Part shown: positions 31,594 to 42,980 of the stretch, one piece after another
Layout of the letters: each line of letters starts with the position of its first letter
Position numbering within the stretch: the first letter of the stretch is position 1
Assembly: GCA_902806565.1 (NCBI GenBank)
Contig: CADCXA010000029.1
Coordinates: 1,054,001 to 1,118,000, forward strand
DNA: 64,000 nt
Direction: 5' to 3'
Origin: Hypoxylon rubiginosum
Taxonomy: Eukaryota; Ascomycota; Sordariomycetes; Xylariales; Hypoxylaceae
Translations under genes and position numbers: made by a program
The notes under the pieces: generated by a model
What the model was told of the DNA's origin: nothing
Database searches by the model: none
The model's input: the letters and a program-made list of their open reading frames with translations, nothing else

Positions 31594-34235
31594 CTACCTC
31601 CCAAACTGCCCCTGAAACAAGTCTCCCCCATTCGCTAGAATTCCAGCCCACTGCTCATTGCCACCAAGTACCCGATCCATCATAGCGGACCATACATCTA
31701 CGTCAAGACCGCCGCTGTTACTACCATCAACGTAATTTATATCACCGAATTGCGCATATAGACTGTCTAGTTCTCCCCCGAGGACATCAGTCTGCCACGA
31801 TCCATTCGAGGAGTTATTCCTATCATTGTCCGCTACCGTGATTTCAGGTAAAGGGTCCGCTGCCGAAATCGAGGCATCGACAGGGGGGGAAACTCATCAA
31901 CTGTAGCCCGTCTGGTTGACGGACGAACTCGTCTTCGCAATTACCTCTGTCGCGGTTCGGTGGTAAGATTCCCTGGGGAGGAGTCATGCCACTTTCGTCG
32001 TCGGAAATGTTCTCCTCCAGGTGGTTGACGTAGCTTTGGAGCCACGAACGTCCACCGTTTTGTTCGTCGGGCGCCTCTCCGTTTGTTGGTTCTTCGTGTA
32101 CTGGTGGATCGGAATGCACTAATGTCTGATGGACACTGGCATGCTGGGATTCAGTGATTTCTTTTGGGTATACCGTGACGAAGCCCGGTTCATCGACACC
32201 GACGAACCGACTAAAGTAGTTATGAAATGCGGCGTCCACGGTCTCAGAATGATGTCTCAAGGGTGTGTTGGTGTCGTGAACACGAAATAGCGTCTCGATC
32301 TAAAGTACTTTTGTGGTTAGTGTCTGAGAGGAAAGAGGTTGTCAATAGGAGAGGGGGATTACCCATTCATGAGCCGGAGCATAGAAATTTTCGGTCATCC
32401 TCAATATTGTAAAAGCAAACTTCAGATTATCCATAATCTTTTCATCGTACGACTCCGTCGTTCGGTGTAGTTGGTTTATAAGGACGAGGGCACTTTGCAT
32501 GCACGAGTAGCCCAGCCATGGCGCCGCCTAGAAAAGTCATAGATATCGGGTTAATACGCGGGACAGAGACGAAAAACCAGGGTTTAAATAGGATGCCCTA
32601 CCAAGAAGAATCGACCACTCGCTACGATCTCCTTGCCTATCATACAAACCGCCGCAGCGCTTGCTTCACAACTGTGAATTCTCTCTCGCAAGAAAAGCTG
32701 GGGCGCTCCTGGGAAATGGGTTGTCGTCACAGTTGTAACACCGGATCCATCGCTATCGCTTTTAGATCGCTCAGGAATAGGAAGAAATGTTCTCGCAAGG
32801 AGGATTGTACAGCAGTGCCATGCAAGTGCACATCTAGCTGCGTCTATATCCTCGAGGGTGCGGTGTTCGTGGAAGGCCTCGGCACTATAGTAAAACGATC
32901 TAGGTTGTCGGATAAGATGTGCTCTTACTTCGTCTTGCAGGGCCTGAAAGTTTGAGTCTAATTTCCACGGTGGAGGTTCATGCTGTGAAAAGGGTCTTAG
33001 GCAGAGCTGTTGAATTCGAGTGAGGAGGATGAGCAATCGTGGGAATTGATCCATGTTGTCGTCAGGAGTATTCAGGGGCAGTCGTGGATGACGAATAGAT
33101 CCTTGACATTGTGTCTGCAGGCTGGTGTTTCCGATACTGTGATAGAGCATTTGTATTTCTAGACAATTCTCTGTCCTTCGTCGTACCTCTGCAGCCTCTT
33201 CACTGTCCGTTTCTTGTGCTATCTCTAGAAGGCTTCGAGCAATGGCTGCAAACAGTCAATTGTTAGTGGTTCCAGTCTCTAATTTCTGCGTGATCATTTA
33301 TGTCTCACCAAGGTCAACCCACGCGCGTCTCCCATCGCCTTGACTTACCGCGTGCCAGGCAAGCATGCAGTATATGTGAACGTGTCCGAGGTCCCTGCCG
33401 CTGAAATTGGCGATATCTGCTTCTTGCCTTGCTTCGGATTCAAACTGGTTGGCAAGGTTTCTTCCATCGTCACCCTTTGCGGCCTTGTGGATAGAGTATC
33501 TGACAGTATATGCACATACTGCAAGGATTAACCCTCGTGGACAGGTTCCCAAGCTTATTTGTTCGAGTAGATTGGCTGCTGGTAATAGTGACCTCACTAA
33601 TAGGGGACCTCTGCCCCAGAGTAGTTCTATCAGGTGGCATACGAGTGCGAGGTAGTGCTTTTCCCGGCTCCAAAAGTAGATATGTCAGTTGATATGTAGC
33701 GAGCAACTTCGCCGCAATCATAGTGGGCATTGCTTACTCGGTGATAACCCCATTGCCGCGGAATAACACCTTTTCTAAGCCCTGCTTCCATGTGGATAAT
33801 GGTAGGACTTCATCGTGTTCTAACTCGTCTTCGTCGGATTCTTCGGGCTCAACGGAAGGTGCGGTAGGTTTAGGTTGAGTAATAACAATGACATCCTCCG
33901 GAGAAGCCCCCGCTAGTTCATCCCGCGGAGGAGCCGGGGCCGGAGCTATGACCCTTACAACTTTGACGGTGGACTGGCGGGGACGAGGTCCTCGGCGAGC
34001 TCGATTATCGTGAAATACGCAAATTCGGCCATTATCGGTGCAAAAATCACAAGGAGATTTCCCACTGCATTTGACCTTCGTAACGTTAGACAACCACGTT
34101 TTGAGTTAGGAAAGCGTAGGAATTTACCCGTCTCTTTCGACAAGTCTCGCAGGCAAATGTAACCTTTCTCCTCAAAGGCGGGAACGCTTGCGGTGCACTC
34201 TGTACCTCGCTCGAGATTCTCGCCACATCAGGCAT
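31594..34235 (-). CDS. Zn2Cys6 transcription factor B (reading-frame break near the C-terminus)
   Basis: Exons 34235-34128, 34075-33738, 33667-33309, 33245-32602, 32527-32363 and 32299 onward. The cluster CETCRKRRVKCSGKSPCDFCTDNGRIC spans intron 1. An acidic, Pro-rich linker (EESDEDELEHDE) and an alpha-helical regulatory region follow (HYLALVCHLIELLWG, HVHIYCMLAWHAV, WLGYSCMQSALVLINQL). In the last exon the frame runs to a stop at 31844, but a protein-like continuation in the next frame (ITVADNDRN...MMDRVLGGNEQWAG) runs to TAG at 31594-31596. The switch is at a run of seven C (minus strand, 31883-31889). Either a one-base indel or a 52-nt intron ending in GAG at 31893 would explain it. The promoter is shared with the amine oxidase, which suggests it controls that gene. 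Confidence 0.8.
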
Positions 34236-34724
34236 CCTGCGCTGTGCAACGTCTAATATTACATAGTACGAGCAATTATCTGGTCACTAGAGGTACCGTA
34301 TCCAATGAATGAATCGTGCGTTTCAACAGCTCAATATCGACTGAGCAAAGCTCCATTTAATTCGCGGTTCTCTGTGGTCGGTGATTGGGCTCAGGAGCCT
34401 GAAAGGTGATTGGTCGAGTTTTTCCGGTCGCGTTCCTAGAGCGAGACGATCGAGCTAGGTCGGGTGGATCCAAAAGGGAATTTCATCTCGAGTTCGTCTT
34501 GTCATGGGTGGTTGGTGTCATTAATGGAGATAGGACGGACTCCTATCTGCGCTATTAGCATTCCGCTGGAGCCTTCTCTGGCCCACCGTGGGCCGAGAGT
34601 GGCATTGGCAGGAGCTCCCTTTTTGCCAGCTCTTCTACAACTGTGACCCTTCACATAAGTGTTCTTAAGTTGAATGTTTTATGCTCAAATGTAAGACTCG
34701 GGGTATTCACAACAGCCTGAAAAG
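34236..34724. promoter_or_regulatory. Shared divergent promoter, regulator B / amine oxidase
   Basis: 489 bp. Reverse CCAAT boxes at 34383 (GATTGGG) and 34408 (GATTGGTC); CGG-containing motif TTCCGGTCGCG near 34420-34430. No coding content. Confidence 0.45.
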
Positions 34725-36441
34725 ATGTATACTACGGACGGTGCTACCTGGACTCAGTCTGCTGGTCTCCGGAAAGGCCTGCCGACGATTGGTGTCGTTG
34801 AGCCTGCTAAGCTTAACACAGATGCAGGAGATGATTATGTTTACGATGCCATCGTGATAGGAGCTGGGTACGCAGGCCTGACCGCCACTAGGGATCTAAC
34901 TACCCAGGGTGAGAATCTACCTAAGCAACAATGACACAGCATTCTCCAGACGTTTCTGCTAACAATTTCTAGGGAAGAAAACACTTCTTTTAGAAGGCCG
35001 CGATCGCCTCGGGGGTCGAACGTGGCATGCCACCATCAACGGATTCAACTACGAGATGGGCGGCACCTGGGTTCATTGGCACATGCCTCATATCTATCGA
35101 GAGATATCGTTGTACGGCCTACAGGATGACTGGATCGTTACACAAATCCCCGGTTCAAAAGAGGACTACACTACACTGACAAGTTACGGCGAGCAGAGAA
35201 ATATATCTCATGCCGAAGAAGCCGATATCGTTGGCCGTGTCTGGCGATTGTTCTGCAACGTCGATGGAGATGACCTAAGGCATACATGGAAGTACGCGTT
35301 TGGTACTGACCAATCTCCGGACCTCATGGCTGAATGGGATAAACTATCCTGCCAAGATCGTTTGGATCAGGTCAAACGCCGTCTCAGCGTCGAGGACTTG
35401 GCAGTCTTGTAAGTTCTGCAGCGAACAAAGCTCCTTGTGGACACACACTAACGTAAATACAAATAGGGAAGCTGTTGTGCTACAAATGGGTGGCTCGTCC
35501 ATGGATAAAATGGGGTTGCTAAATGCATTGCATTGGTGGATTCTAGGCTCTCATACTCCCACGGGCCTGAACGATATTGCGCTGCATACGCGTTTACGGA
35601 GCGGCCAGAGCAAGCTTCACCGCTGCATGTTCGAGCACGCGGTGTCGACAGGAAACCTATCGTACAGCTTCCAAACGCCGGTGGTTCGCATTGAAGACGC
35701 CAACGGTATAGTGACTGTGGTGGCACGGGACGGCACATCTTACCGAGCGAAGTCTGTTATCGCTACGGTTCCACTGAACGTTCTCTCGTCAATCGAATTT
35801 TCGCCACCTCTCCCGCAGGAAAAGCAAGCCGCTGCAGCCGAAGGATCAGTGAATAAGTGTAATAAACTACACGTTGATCTGAATGGGCCAGATTGGCTGT
35901 CCTGGGGCTCCCTGGGCGCCCCAGGAAAAGGCTTGATTGCTTTATTTGGAGATGGCCTCACAGCAGCGGATAATAGCCACCTGGTAGGCTTTGGACCTGA
36001 TCCCAACACAGAGAGGGGCATGCAGCTAGACGATATCGAGGCAATCAAAGTAGCTGTTAAAGACTTGTTACCCAAAGATAAGGCAGAGGAGGTGGTTTTC
36101 AACCGGATAGTGAGTACCTCAAATATTCTCGTTCAAATTTATTGCAAGCGCGCTAATAGGGGCTCTTCTAGGTCTACCATGATTGGAACGCAGATGAGTT
36201 CGCCAAAGGAACCTGGTGCTACCTTCCTCCAAACTTCATTACGAAGTATCTGAGCGCTCTCCAACGCCCCCATGGCAATGCCATCTTCGCAAGCGGCGAT
36301 TTCTCCGACGGCTGGAGGGGCTGGATTGATGGCGCCGTTCAGGCTGGAATGCAAACGGCGAAGCAGGTCATTGATCTGCAAAGCAAGCAGCAGAAGGTGT
36401 TGCCAAAAGTGAACGCGGCTAACGGAGTCAACGGAGCATAG
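34725..36441 (+). CDS. Flavin-containing (mono)amine oxidase
   Basis: Exons 34725-34908, 34973-35408, 35467-36109 and 36172-36441 give 510 residues. FAD-binding VIGAGYAGLTA near residues 45-55, then LLLEGRDRLGGRTW and the substrate-side GGTWVHW; C-terminal FAD contact SGDFSDGWRGWIDGAVQAG. No peroxisomal SKL at the end and no signal peptide. Fungal MAO-N-like enzymes deaminate primary amines to aldehydes with release of hydrogen peroxide and ammonia. It would feed an aryl-acetaldehyde to the aldehyde dehydrogenase of the cluster. Head-to-head with regulator B. Confidence 0.92.
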
Positions 36442-37060
36442 GCGTATCTCTGTAGGTATCTACCTCCTAAGGTACCTAGTAATATAAGCAATAGAGTCTT
36501 CTTCTATGTGTTTGAAGGCAGCCTAGACATCCTCTGGGCGTGGATCAAAGCGGCAGACGTGCTGCTTTTAGAAGAATGCGCTTGCCCTTTTGTATTCTGG
36601 GCTGTCGTAGTCGGCGCTTTCCAGAGCGTCTCTGACGTCTTCTAGCAGCTCGCTATAATTAGCTTTTTCAAACCTTCTGGATGACGGGCTGCATAGACGG
36701 CGCCAAGCATGCCGCTCTAGCTTTGCCCGAGGATGAAAGAAGAAAGTGACACAAGATATGCAAGAGGTCAAATGTTAGGACACGAGTCCGGCTGTCCATT
36801 GGTAAAGCACCCTTTCTATGTTGGGACTTACGTTTTTCTTTTCTTTTCTTTTCGCATGTTGGTGACACATAATCTCCTCCTGCACTACAGCAAAGAGTTG
36901 ACAATGTCCTTGGATTGAGAGCCGACCTCATTCTACCTACCTCCTAACCTACCTAGGTATCATTCTCAGTACCTTCTTGTCTATCTACCACCTAGTTAAA
37001 CTAGGTACCTACCTAGAAAGAAGTCGAAGGGCGATATCAAGCTTCAGATCACACGCAATC
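36442..37060. other. Intergenic with TACCTA repeats and an unassigned short frame
   Basis: A minus-strand frame at 36568-36714 has protein-like composition (FEKANYSELLEDVRDALESADYDSPEYK...) but no recognised family, no clear start, and an upstream splice trial does not close in phase; it may be a gene fragment. TACCTA/TAGGTA repeats at 36451-36482 and 36934-37015. Confidence 0.35.
36934..37015. repeat. Cluster of TACCTA/TAGGTA inverted repeats
   Basis: Two blocks, CTACCTACCTCC...CCTACCTAGGTA and CCTAGTTAAACTAGG followed by TACCTACCTAG. Each can fold into a hairpin. The same word recurs in many intergenic stretches of the window. Confidence 0.7.
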
Positions 37061-37310
37061 ACAATGCTGCATCCCCCGTGCCCACCTCAGCTCACTCTTC
37101 TTACGACGACGGTTTAATTTTGCGGAGGCTTGGGAAGCAGCCTCGTCTTAACCGAAGCTTCGGATTCATGTCAATTCTGGGGATCTCCTGCACAGCTCCT
37201 TTTCCCTGGGAGAGTGTACTCCTCACATCCGTTCCTGCTTTCCTGGTTTGTGGTGCTGCTGGGGTTGTATGGGCATTTAGCCGGCATAAGCCGCAGCGAA
37301 CATGAGATTC
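37061..37310 (+). pseudogene. Relic of an APC permease N-terminus
   Basis: The frame 37078-37305 contains LRRLGKQPRLNRSFGFMSILGISCTA followed by PWESVLLTSVPAFL and GAAGVVWAF. This matches the N-terminal region and first spans of fungal APC permeases (compare WEG...GGPAG in the two intact copies). Nothing of the remaining ten or so spans follows, the ATG at 37063 is in a different frame, and the piece ends in a stop. Probably debris of a third permease at the cluster edge. Confidence 0.6.
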
Positions 37311-37588
37311 TAAATAAAGAGCCTATTAGCTATTTCGAGTACCTAAGACGATGAGATCTCGAACTTACCATTGCTACGTTATAATTCAACGTTACGTGCA
37401 TATACTGCGGCTGTATGCAGGCATCGTTAGTATAAACTTCAAAGACAGACGCTGATTCTGAGGACTCATAGATCAAGTCCTGTTCTAGCTCGGTCCTACT
37501 GTTAATCTCAATGGTGAGGATCAGCAGCTATTGATTCATGATTCTTCATCCCCGCGAAGTATAGCGTCAACGAACATCGGCCCTCAAG
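37311..37588. promoter_or_regulatory. Upstream region of secreted protein gene
   Basis: No coding content; 5' flank of the gene at 37589. Confidence 0.4.
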
Positions 37589-38209
37589 ATGAAATTTCAT
37601 AGCTCTATTCTCGTCCTGTCTTCAGGCCTCTTGTCTCAATCCAGTCTCGCCCTTTCCAAAGACCCCCCTTTGCCCCCTTGGTATCCCCTCAAGCCATGGG
37701 AGATCACAAAGCTCCACGCATATAACCCTCGAGATGCTCCATACGGCACCAATGCCACCAGCCTAGAGATCACCATTGCAAATCCTAGCTTGATTCCCGC
37801 GGGACCGGCTCCACATGCGTCGGGCGGCGGCTACGTCGCCTTTGCCAGCAGCACTGCCAATTGCGTGGTGCATTGGAAAGAAGACGACCAGACGCCATAC
37901 GGATATACCAAAGCAACATGCGACTCGAAGACGAATGACGCGACACAGTCGGAGTGGAATATTACAATCCAGGAGATCCAGGATAACCCGGCGCACTACA
38001 TATCATTGTCTTTCTCGCTCGCTTACCGGCTGCACGCTTACGGAAGCGATTTCTATAAATCGATGACGGGGTCTCTTTTCGCCCAAGTGGGAGAGAACTT
38101 GGAAGGGCGATGCAATGATGAAGGGTTTTGCGAGTATAACTTGAAGAATGGAAGCGAACCACTTTTGATACAGCCGACCCTCTTTGAATGCAAGTATGCT
38201 TGCGGATAG
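37589..38209 (+). CDS. Secreted cysteine-containing protein, unknown function
   Basis: Intronless, 206 residues. Signal peptide of about 22 residues (MKFHSSILVLSSGLLSQSSLAL) and a mature part with six cysteines and two to four NxS/T glycosylation sites. The mature start PPWYPLKPWEITKLHAYNPRDAPY and the beta-rich body resemble a fungal family of secreted hypotheticals with a conserved PWE motif; no enzyme motif found. Extracellular, possibly an effector candidate. Confidence 0.75.
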   Translation: MKFHSSILVLSSGLLSQSSLALSKDPPLPPWYPLKPWEITKLHAYNPRDAPYGTNATSLEITIANPSLIPAGPAPHASGGGYVAFASSTANCVVHWKEDDQTPYGYTKATCDSKTNDATQSEWNITIQEIQDNPAHYISLSFSLAYRLHAYGSDFYKSMTGSLFAQVGENLEGRCNDEGFCEYNLKNGSEPLLIQPTLFECKYACG

Positions 38210-38643
38210 GAGACGGATAAGGGGTAATCTTATCAATAGAACACGAACGCGTTCAACGCGGTGGCATACCCCTGGCTTCCAATAGCGGGCTCAGAATTGA
38301 CAAGGAGTTGGTATTTTGAGTACCTACCTAATTATTATCATTCAACGTCTTCTGCCAAGGCTAGATAGGTATCTATCTGTGGATATTCTCCTCTAGAATT
38401 CTAGAATCTGACAAGCCACTATCATAAGACCCTGCTACCGACGTACTGGATGGATTCGGATTTAGACCGCGAATTACCCCTGGTCACACCCGATCACGAG
38501 CGGGGTTCGCCGCCACCATTAGATAAGAGGTGCATCTATATCAGCCATGAGATCACCAGATTGGGTAATGCGCGCCTCATTCTCACCCGAGATCTTTCCC
38601 TTTTGATTCTCATCGATTCTCTCTGACCAAATCTAAGTGCAAG
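38210..38643. promoter_or_regulatory. Intergenic / promoter of MFS transporter 1
   Basis: 434 bp. A short frame begins ATG at 38450 without family match. Reverse-complementary CTAGAATTCTAGAATCT at about 38393-38409 is a small palindrome. Nothing else seen. Confidence 0.45.
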
Positions 38644-40738
38644 ATGAGGTTTGGTCGATTGACCTTCGCTCAGCGCCATGAGCGGACACCGGAGGAGCGC
38701 GACCTTGTTCGCAGGCTCGATATCTTCCTCATGACATTCGGATGCGTGTCACAAGGTCAGTGATAAAATCGATAAAATCTGGGTACGGGGTACATAGCAA
38801 GCTAACACCAATTTTCACTCTAGTTATCAAGTGTAAGTCTTATTCCTGGCATTTTTTGAGCACAAGTGATCTAATATCATAAAAGATCTTGATCAGCAAA
38901 ACATCAGTAATGCCTACGTATCCGGAATGAAAGAAGATCTCGGGCTGTACGGCAATGAGCTGAACTAGTAAGGCAATGGATTCTTCCCCAGCCTGAATAG
39001 GATTCGCTTCTAACTCAGTCCGGCTGCAAGCTTCACCACGTACTTCAGCGTCGCGTATTGCATCATGCTGATCCCGTCTCAAATCATCCTCACCTACGTA
39101 AGGCCAAGTTACTGGCTATCGGGATTGGAGATCTGCTGGGGAGTGATAACGGGACTTATAGCCCTTGTCCACAATGCGAAGCAAGTCTACGTGCTCCGTG
39201 TTTTCCTTGGACTATGCGAGAGTTCAGCATGGCCCGGCATGATGACGCTCTTCAGTACGTCTATGTCTCCGTCTCTCCTCTGCTACAGAACAAGCTTGTT
39301 TACATTACTTCACATACAGTGCATTGGTACACACCCTCGGAACTCGCAAAACGGATGGGATTCTATCATTCTTGCCAAGCAGTGGGTTCGATGATGTCTG
39401 GGGCACTGCAAGTCGCCATCATCAATACCCTCCACGAGGCACGGGGTTTGGCCGGGTGGCGCTGGCTCTTCATCATCAACGCGGTTATGACAGTGGTTGT
39501 GGGAATCCTTGGATTCTTCTTGTTGCCTGATCTGCCGAACAATGTTAACCCGAGGGCATTTTGGTTCAAGAAGGGCCACGCGCAACTTGCGATGGACCGC
39601 CTAGAACGCTACGGACGAGCTGAGCCGAAGAAGATGACTTGGGTCGGCGCCAAGTGAGTGCTCGCCTCTACCTCCCATCCAACTCGAATGAAGCTTACGA
39701 GAATTCCAGGCGCACTTTCGCCAACTGGGTGACTTATTTCATCCCCGTTCTGTACATCTCTACCGTTCTAGCATCCTGGGGCTACGCCTACTTCAATCTC
39801 TTCTTGAAGAGCTTGAAAAACCCTGATGGTACACCAACTTGGACCACCTCTCAAGTCAACGCTATCCCGATTGCTGGCAGTGCCATCAACGTCGTTTTTG
39901 GTACATATAAGACCCCTTGTCCGCCCCAAATCAAGCTAATTTTATGTTAGTATGGATTTGGGCTATCTTGTCTGATCTTTTCGAAACACGATGGACTTTA
40001 ATCGTTGCACAAGGTAAGACGCTCTCTTGGGGCTTGTAAATCATGTGGCAAAATAATTAATATTTCCGTAGCCGTCATTGGCCTCGTGCCATGCATTGCG
40101 ATGAGCATATGGACGTCTCATCCCGGTTCGACTCCATTGGCAACCGCATACGCTAGCTATTTTATATCCTACCTATGTCTAGGGACTGCGCCTCTGATCA
40201 TGGCCTGGGTTTCAGACCTGTGAGTATATACAGAGAAAGCCTTCATTGAACGTAACTAATCCCTTGTAGATTGCCTCAAGATCCGGAGGCAAGAACACTC
40301 ATCGTAGGAGTGGCGATAGCAGCGTATTATGCCATATCGGCTTGGAGTCAAGTCCTCGTCTGGCCTGCTGTTCAAGCTCCCTATTGTAAGTTAACACTCC
40401 GCCACGTATCTTGCTAATTTTAAGGTAATACTGACCCCCACCAGACAAATACGGGTGGCAAACCTCTATTGCCCTCTGGGTTCTAGTTATTATCATGACT
40501 TGTGTCCTTCGGTATATTGACTTCAAATATCTTCTGTAAGTGATCCTCCATTTAAGTCCATGTCCTTGCTGCTGATCACCTGAGTAGCCCAAAGCGAGAG
40601 GGTTTCCGTGCTGCACTGATTGTGGGCTCGAGGCCGTCCAGCCCTAAGCCGGCAGACATAGAGCCAGATGTCGAGGATGATAACCAGGACGATAACCCTA
40701 AGATACCGAAGTCCTCATCCAGGGTTGCTCAGGTTTAG
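38644..40738 (+). CDS. MFS transporter 1, Dal5/TNA1 (anion:cation symporter) family
   Basis: Eleven exons: 38644-38755, 38824-38832, 38886-38967, 39019-39254, 39320-39653, 39710-39900, 39951-40013, 40072-40219, 40270-40385, 40445-40535, 40588-40738; all phases close to 510 residues. Exon 2 is only 9 nt and encodes VIK plus one base of the Tyr in [15 protein letters not shown], the conserved first span of this family. Other landmarks: [52 protein letters not shown]. Twelve spans, plasma membrane; relatives import allantoate, nicotinate, pantothenate or other organic anions. Substrate unknown. Confidence 0.92.
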
Positions 40739-41274
40739 TGGTAGTCACTTATGTGCGTAAGGTTAATGAGAGCAAGGCCCGAGCTGAGAATTCTGGAATC
40801 GCGGCTGTATAGGACTTGGATTACCTTGATATGTGGTGTGAAGTATGCGACGATGGGGTCAGAGCTATGGTGGAACTTACCGGGGTTAAGATAGCATCTA
40901 TACCTAGGACTGGATACCTGGCGATCGGCCCTTTATCTCGGTATAGCTTCCGGGCGTTTCAGTTGTTAGGTTCAGCTTCACAATAGTATATCTCGTATCC
41001 GCACCGATAAACTTGTCGGTACATACGAAGGGTATGGTGGAGTTTACGCGGGAGGCGATCAGCCACGGGGTAGGAAGCCGTAATGATTAGGCTCAGACGA
41101 GCCTTGGGTACTCTATAGGCTAGAGCGAGATAAAGGTCATGAGAGAAGTTGTTAATACGAGGTAAAAACTAATACCGATGTAATATAAACAAGTGAAAGT
41201 TTTATGGGACACATTCCCTACTGGAACTTCCAGTCTATTGAACATTTAATATCAATCGAAACGATTGACGTCCT
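40739..41274. other. Intergenic between convergent genes
   Basis: 3' flanks of MFS 1 and the cysteine-containing protein gene. No coding content or clear repeats. Confidence 0.55.
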
Positions 41275-41954
41275 TCAACAGTCAGCCAGGCCATTGCCTT
41301 CCCAGTTTACTTGCATCCCAGGCAGTGACCAGTCTGAAATCTTCTGACCAGCATCCGACTGCGTTCCGTCCTTTTCCAACTTGGCTAGAAAGACGTAGGG
41401 GCCGGGAGGACTCCCATGGATCTCAGTGCCGCGAACTTTATCCCCTTTCAGCTTTTCCCCAAGGGACTTCCATGCCTCCTGGAAGGTGATGGACTGGTCC
41501 GCGTTGATCTTTAGGTCTTTGTTGTCAGACCCATCTTCGAAAGCGCTTGGGATACGTCTAGTCATCGTACAGTCAGCAAGGCTATTTGCATGGTGCGTAG
41601 TAAAGGTACTTACAAGCTCTCTATGTGTCCTTTGTATCCGCCTTTGACCTTCTTTGCGCAAGCATCGTCCGTAATACAGGAGTCGCCCTGCTTATAGTGC
41701 AAATCGGTTAAGCAGTCCAGCAGATCTATTTCAGGCTGTTCGAACCCGACAGGGTCGGTATCATTCTTGTAGCAGACTACGTAAGGGATCTTTCTGGAAG
41801 AGGTATCGCCGTAGATCCAGTAGTCGCCGGCGTCTTCGTACACCGAGTTACATGGGTTTTTCCCACCGATAAGTCCCCAGGCTGTGAATCCGTCTCCCTT
41901 AGCAAACTTGGATAATACCAAGCCGAGAGCTTGCCCTTGCGCTCTAGCAGACAT
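41275..41954 (-). CDS. Hypothetical cysteine-containing protein
   Basis: Exons 41954-41614 and 41557-41275 give 207 residues, phases closing at a Leu codon. Six cysteines, five in exon 1 (NPC, VVC, LLDC, DSC, DAC) and one at the very C-terminus (LADC). No signal peptide: it begins MSARAQGQALGLVL. The N-terminal half reads like a compact disulphide domain (YEDAGDYWIYGD...CYKNDTDPVG...DLLDCL), the second half is lysine- and glutamate-rich. I do not recognise the family. Coding statistics and a sound intron support it as a gene. Confidence 0.6.
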
Positions 41955-42948
41955 CTTGGGATATTAGAAGATAGTAAGAGATAAAGTTTAAAGATGCTGA
42001 GAAGAAAGTAATTTGAATATTACTTGAAGTGTTAACTGTATAACAAATTGATACGAATAATTGAAGTTGATGAAGAATGTTCTGTATATGCTTGAGACCT
42101 CAAGGGTTAAATGGTGAATTGCGTCTCACCTTATATGGCTAGTCGAAAAAACGCTCGTGACATCGATGAAGCAGACTTTCTCGCAATCAAAAAGCATTTT
42201 CTTCGTGCAATGACGAGTTATGATCTCATCGTCACAATGTGAAGTGGTGCAATAGCTACTGGTAAGTGTGACAAGTAGGAATACGGCAGTGCCAGCCCTA
42301 TCTTCTCACATCGAGGCGATCTATGAGACAATCATTGTTAATTTATGTGTGTTAGCAGCTATACTTAGCACGAAGGGCTGAATGAGCGCAACATGTTAAT
42401 TCAGCTGATCTGCAGTACGACAAACCATGCGTTACTCCCGGCAGCCTATGAATTACTTAGTATATCTCAGCTCAATGTTAAGCTAGGAAAAAGGGAAAAT
42501 ACAACTGTATACAGGCCGTTCATAGACATAACCTCTTGGGCCATCCTACGTTTGCCGATCAATGAAATCCATTCGAAGGCATATTGGGTAATGACGGTGG
42601 TTTGTTTCTAACGCCGGTCGAGCGCAGGAGATCGGCAAAGGTCCCCCCTGTTCACGACAAACTCATAGTTTATTTGGCAAGGCAAGTGGCGTCCAAGTCG
42701 TGATCGTGATTTGTGATCATTGTTACGTCCTGCCTAGCCTGAATCCTTCGAGAGGCACCGTTATTTTGATCTCGATGTCCCGCCGTATCGTGCTCACAAG
42801 GATATTTGATTCCCCCAGATTACGGCTGAGCCGCAATTTATAACAGCCTAGATTACGTACTTAATCTATGTATACTTAGTTATGTTGGTAGCAAAGAATG
42901 CCTTTACTGTTCATCTTACCTTGGCGTAAGTTGATATTCATTCGTCTG

Positions 42949-42980
42949 GTACCTACCTCTTTAGGAGGTAGGTAGGTACA
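42949..42980. repeat. TACCTACCTC hairpin
   Basis: GTACCTACCTC, a 5-nt loop TTTAG, then GAGGTAGGT: an inverted repeat with nine or more paired bases, followed by another TAGGTA and TACCTGG. Confidence 0.8.

Noticed and set aside
36568..36857. Two-exon small gene on the minus strand using ATG 36857 and an intron to 36714
   Set aside because: Splice signals look good but the phases do not match (two bases left over against phase 0).
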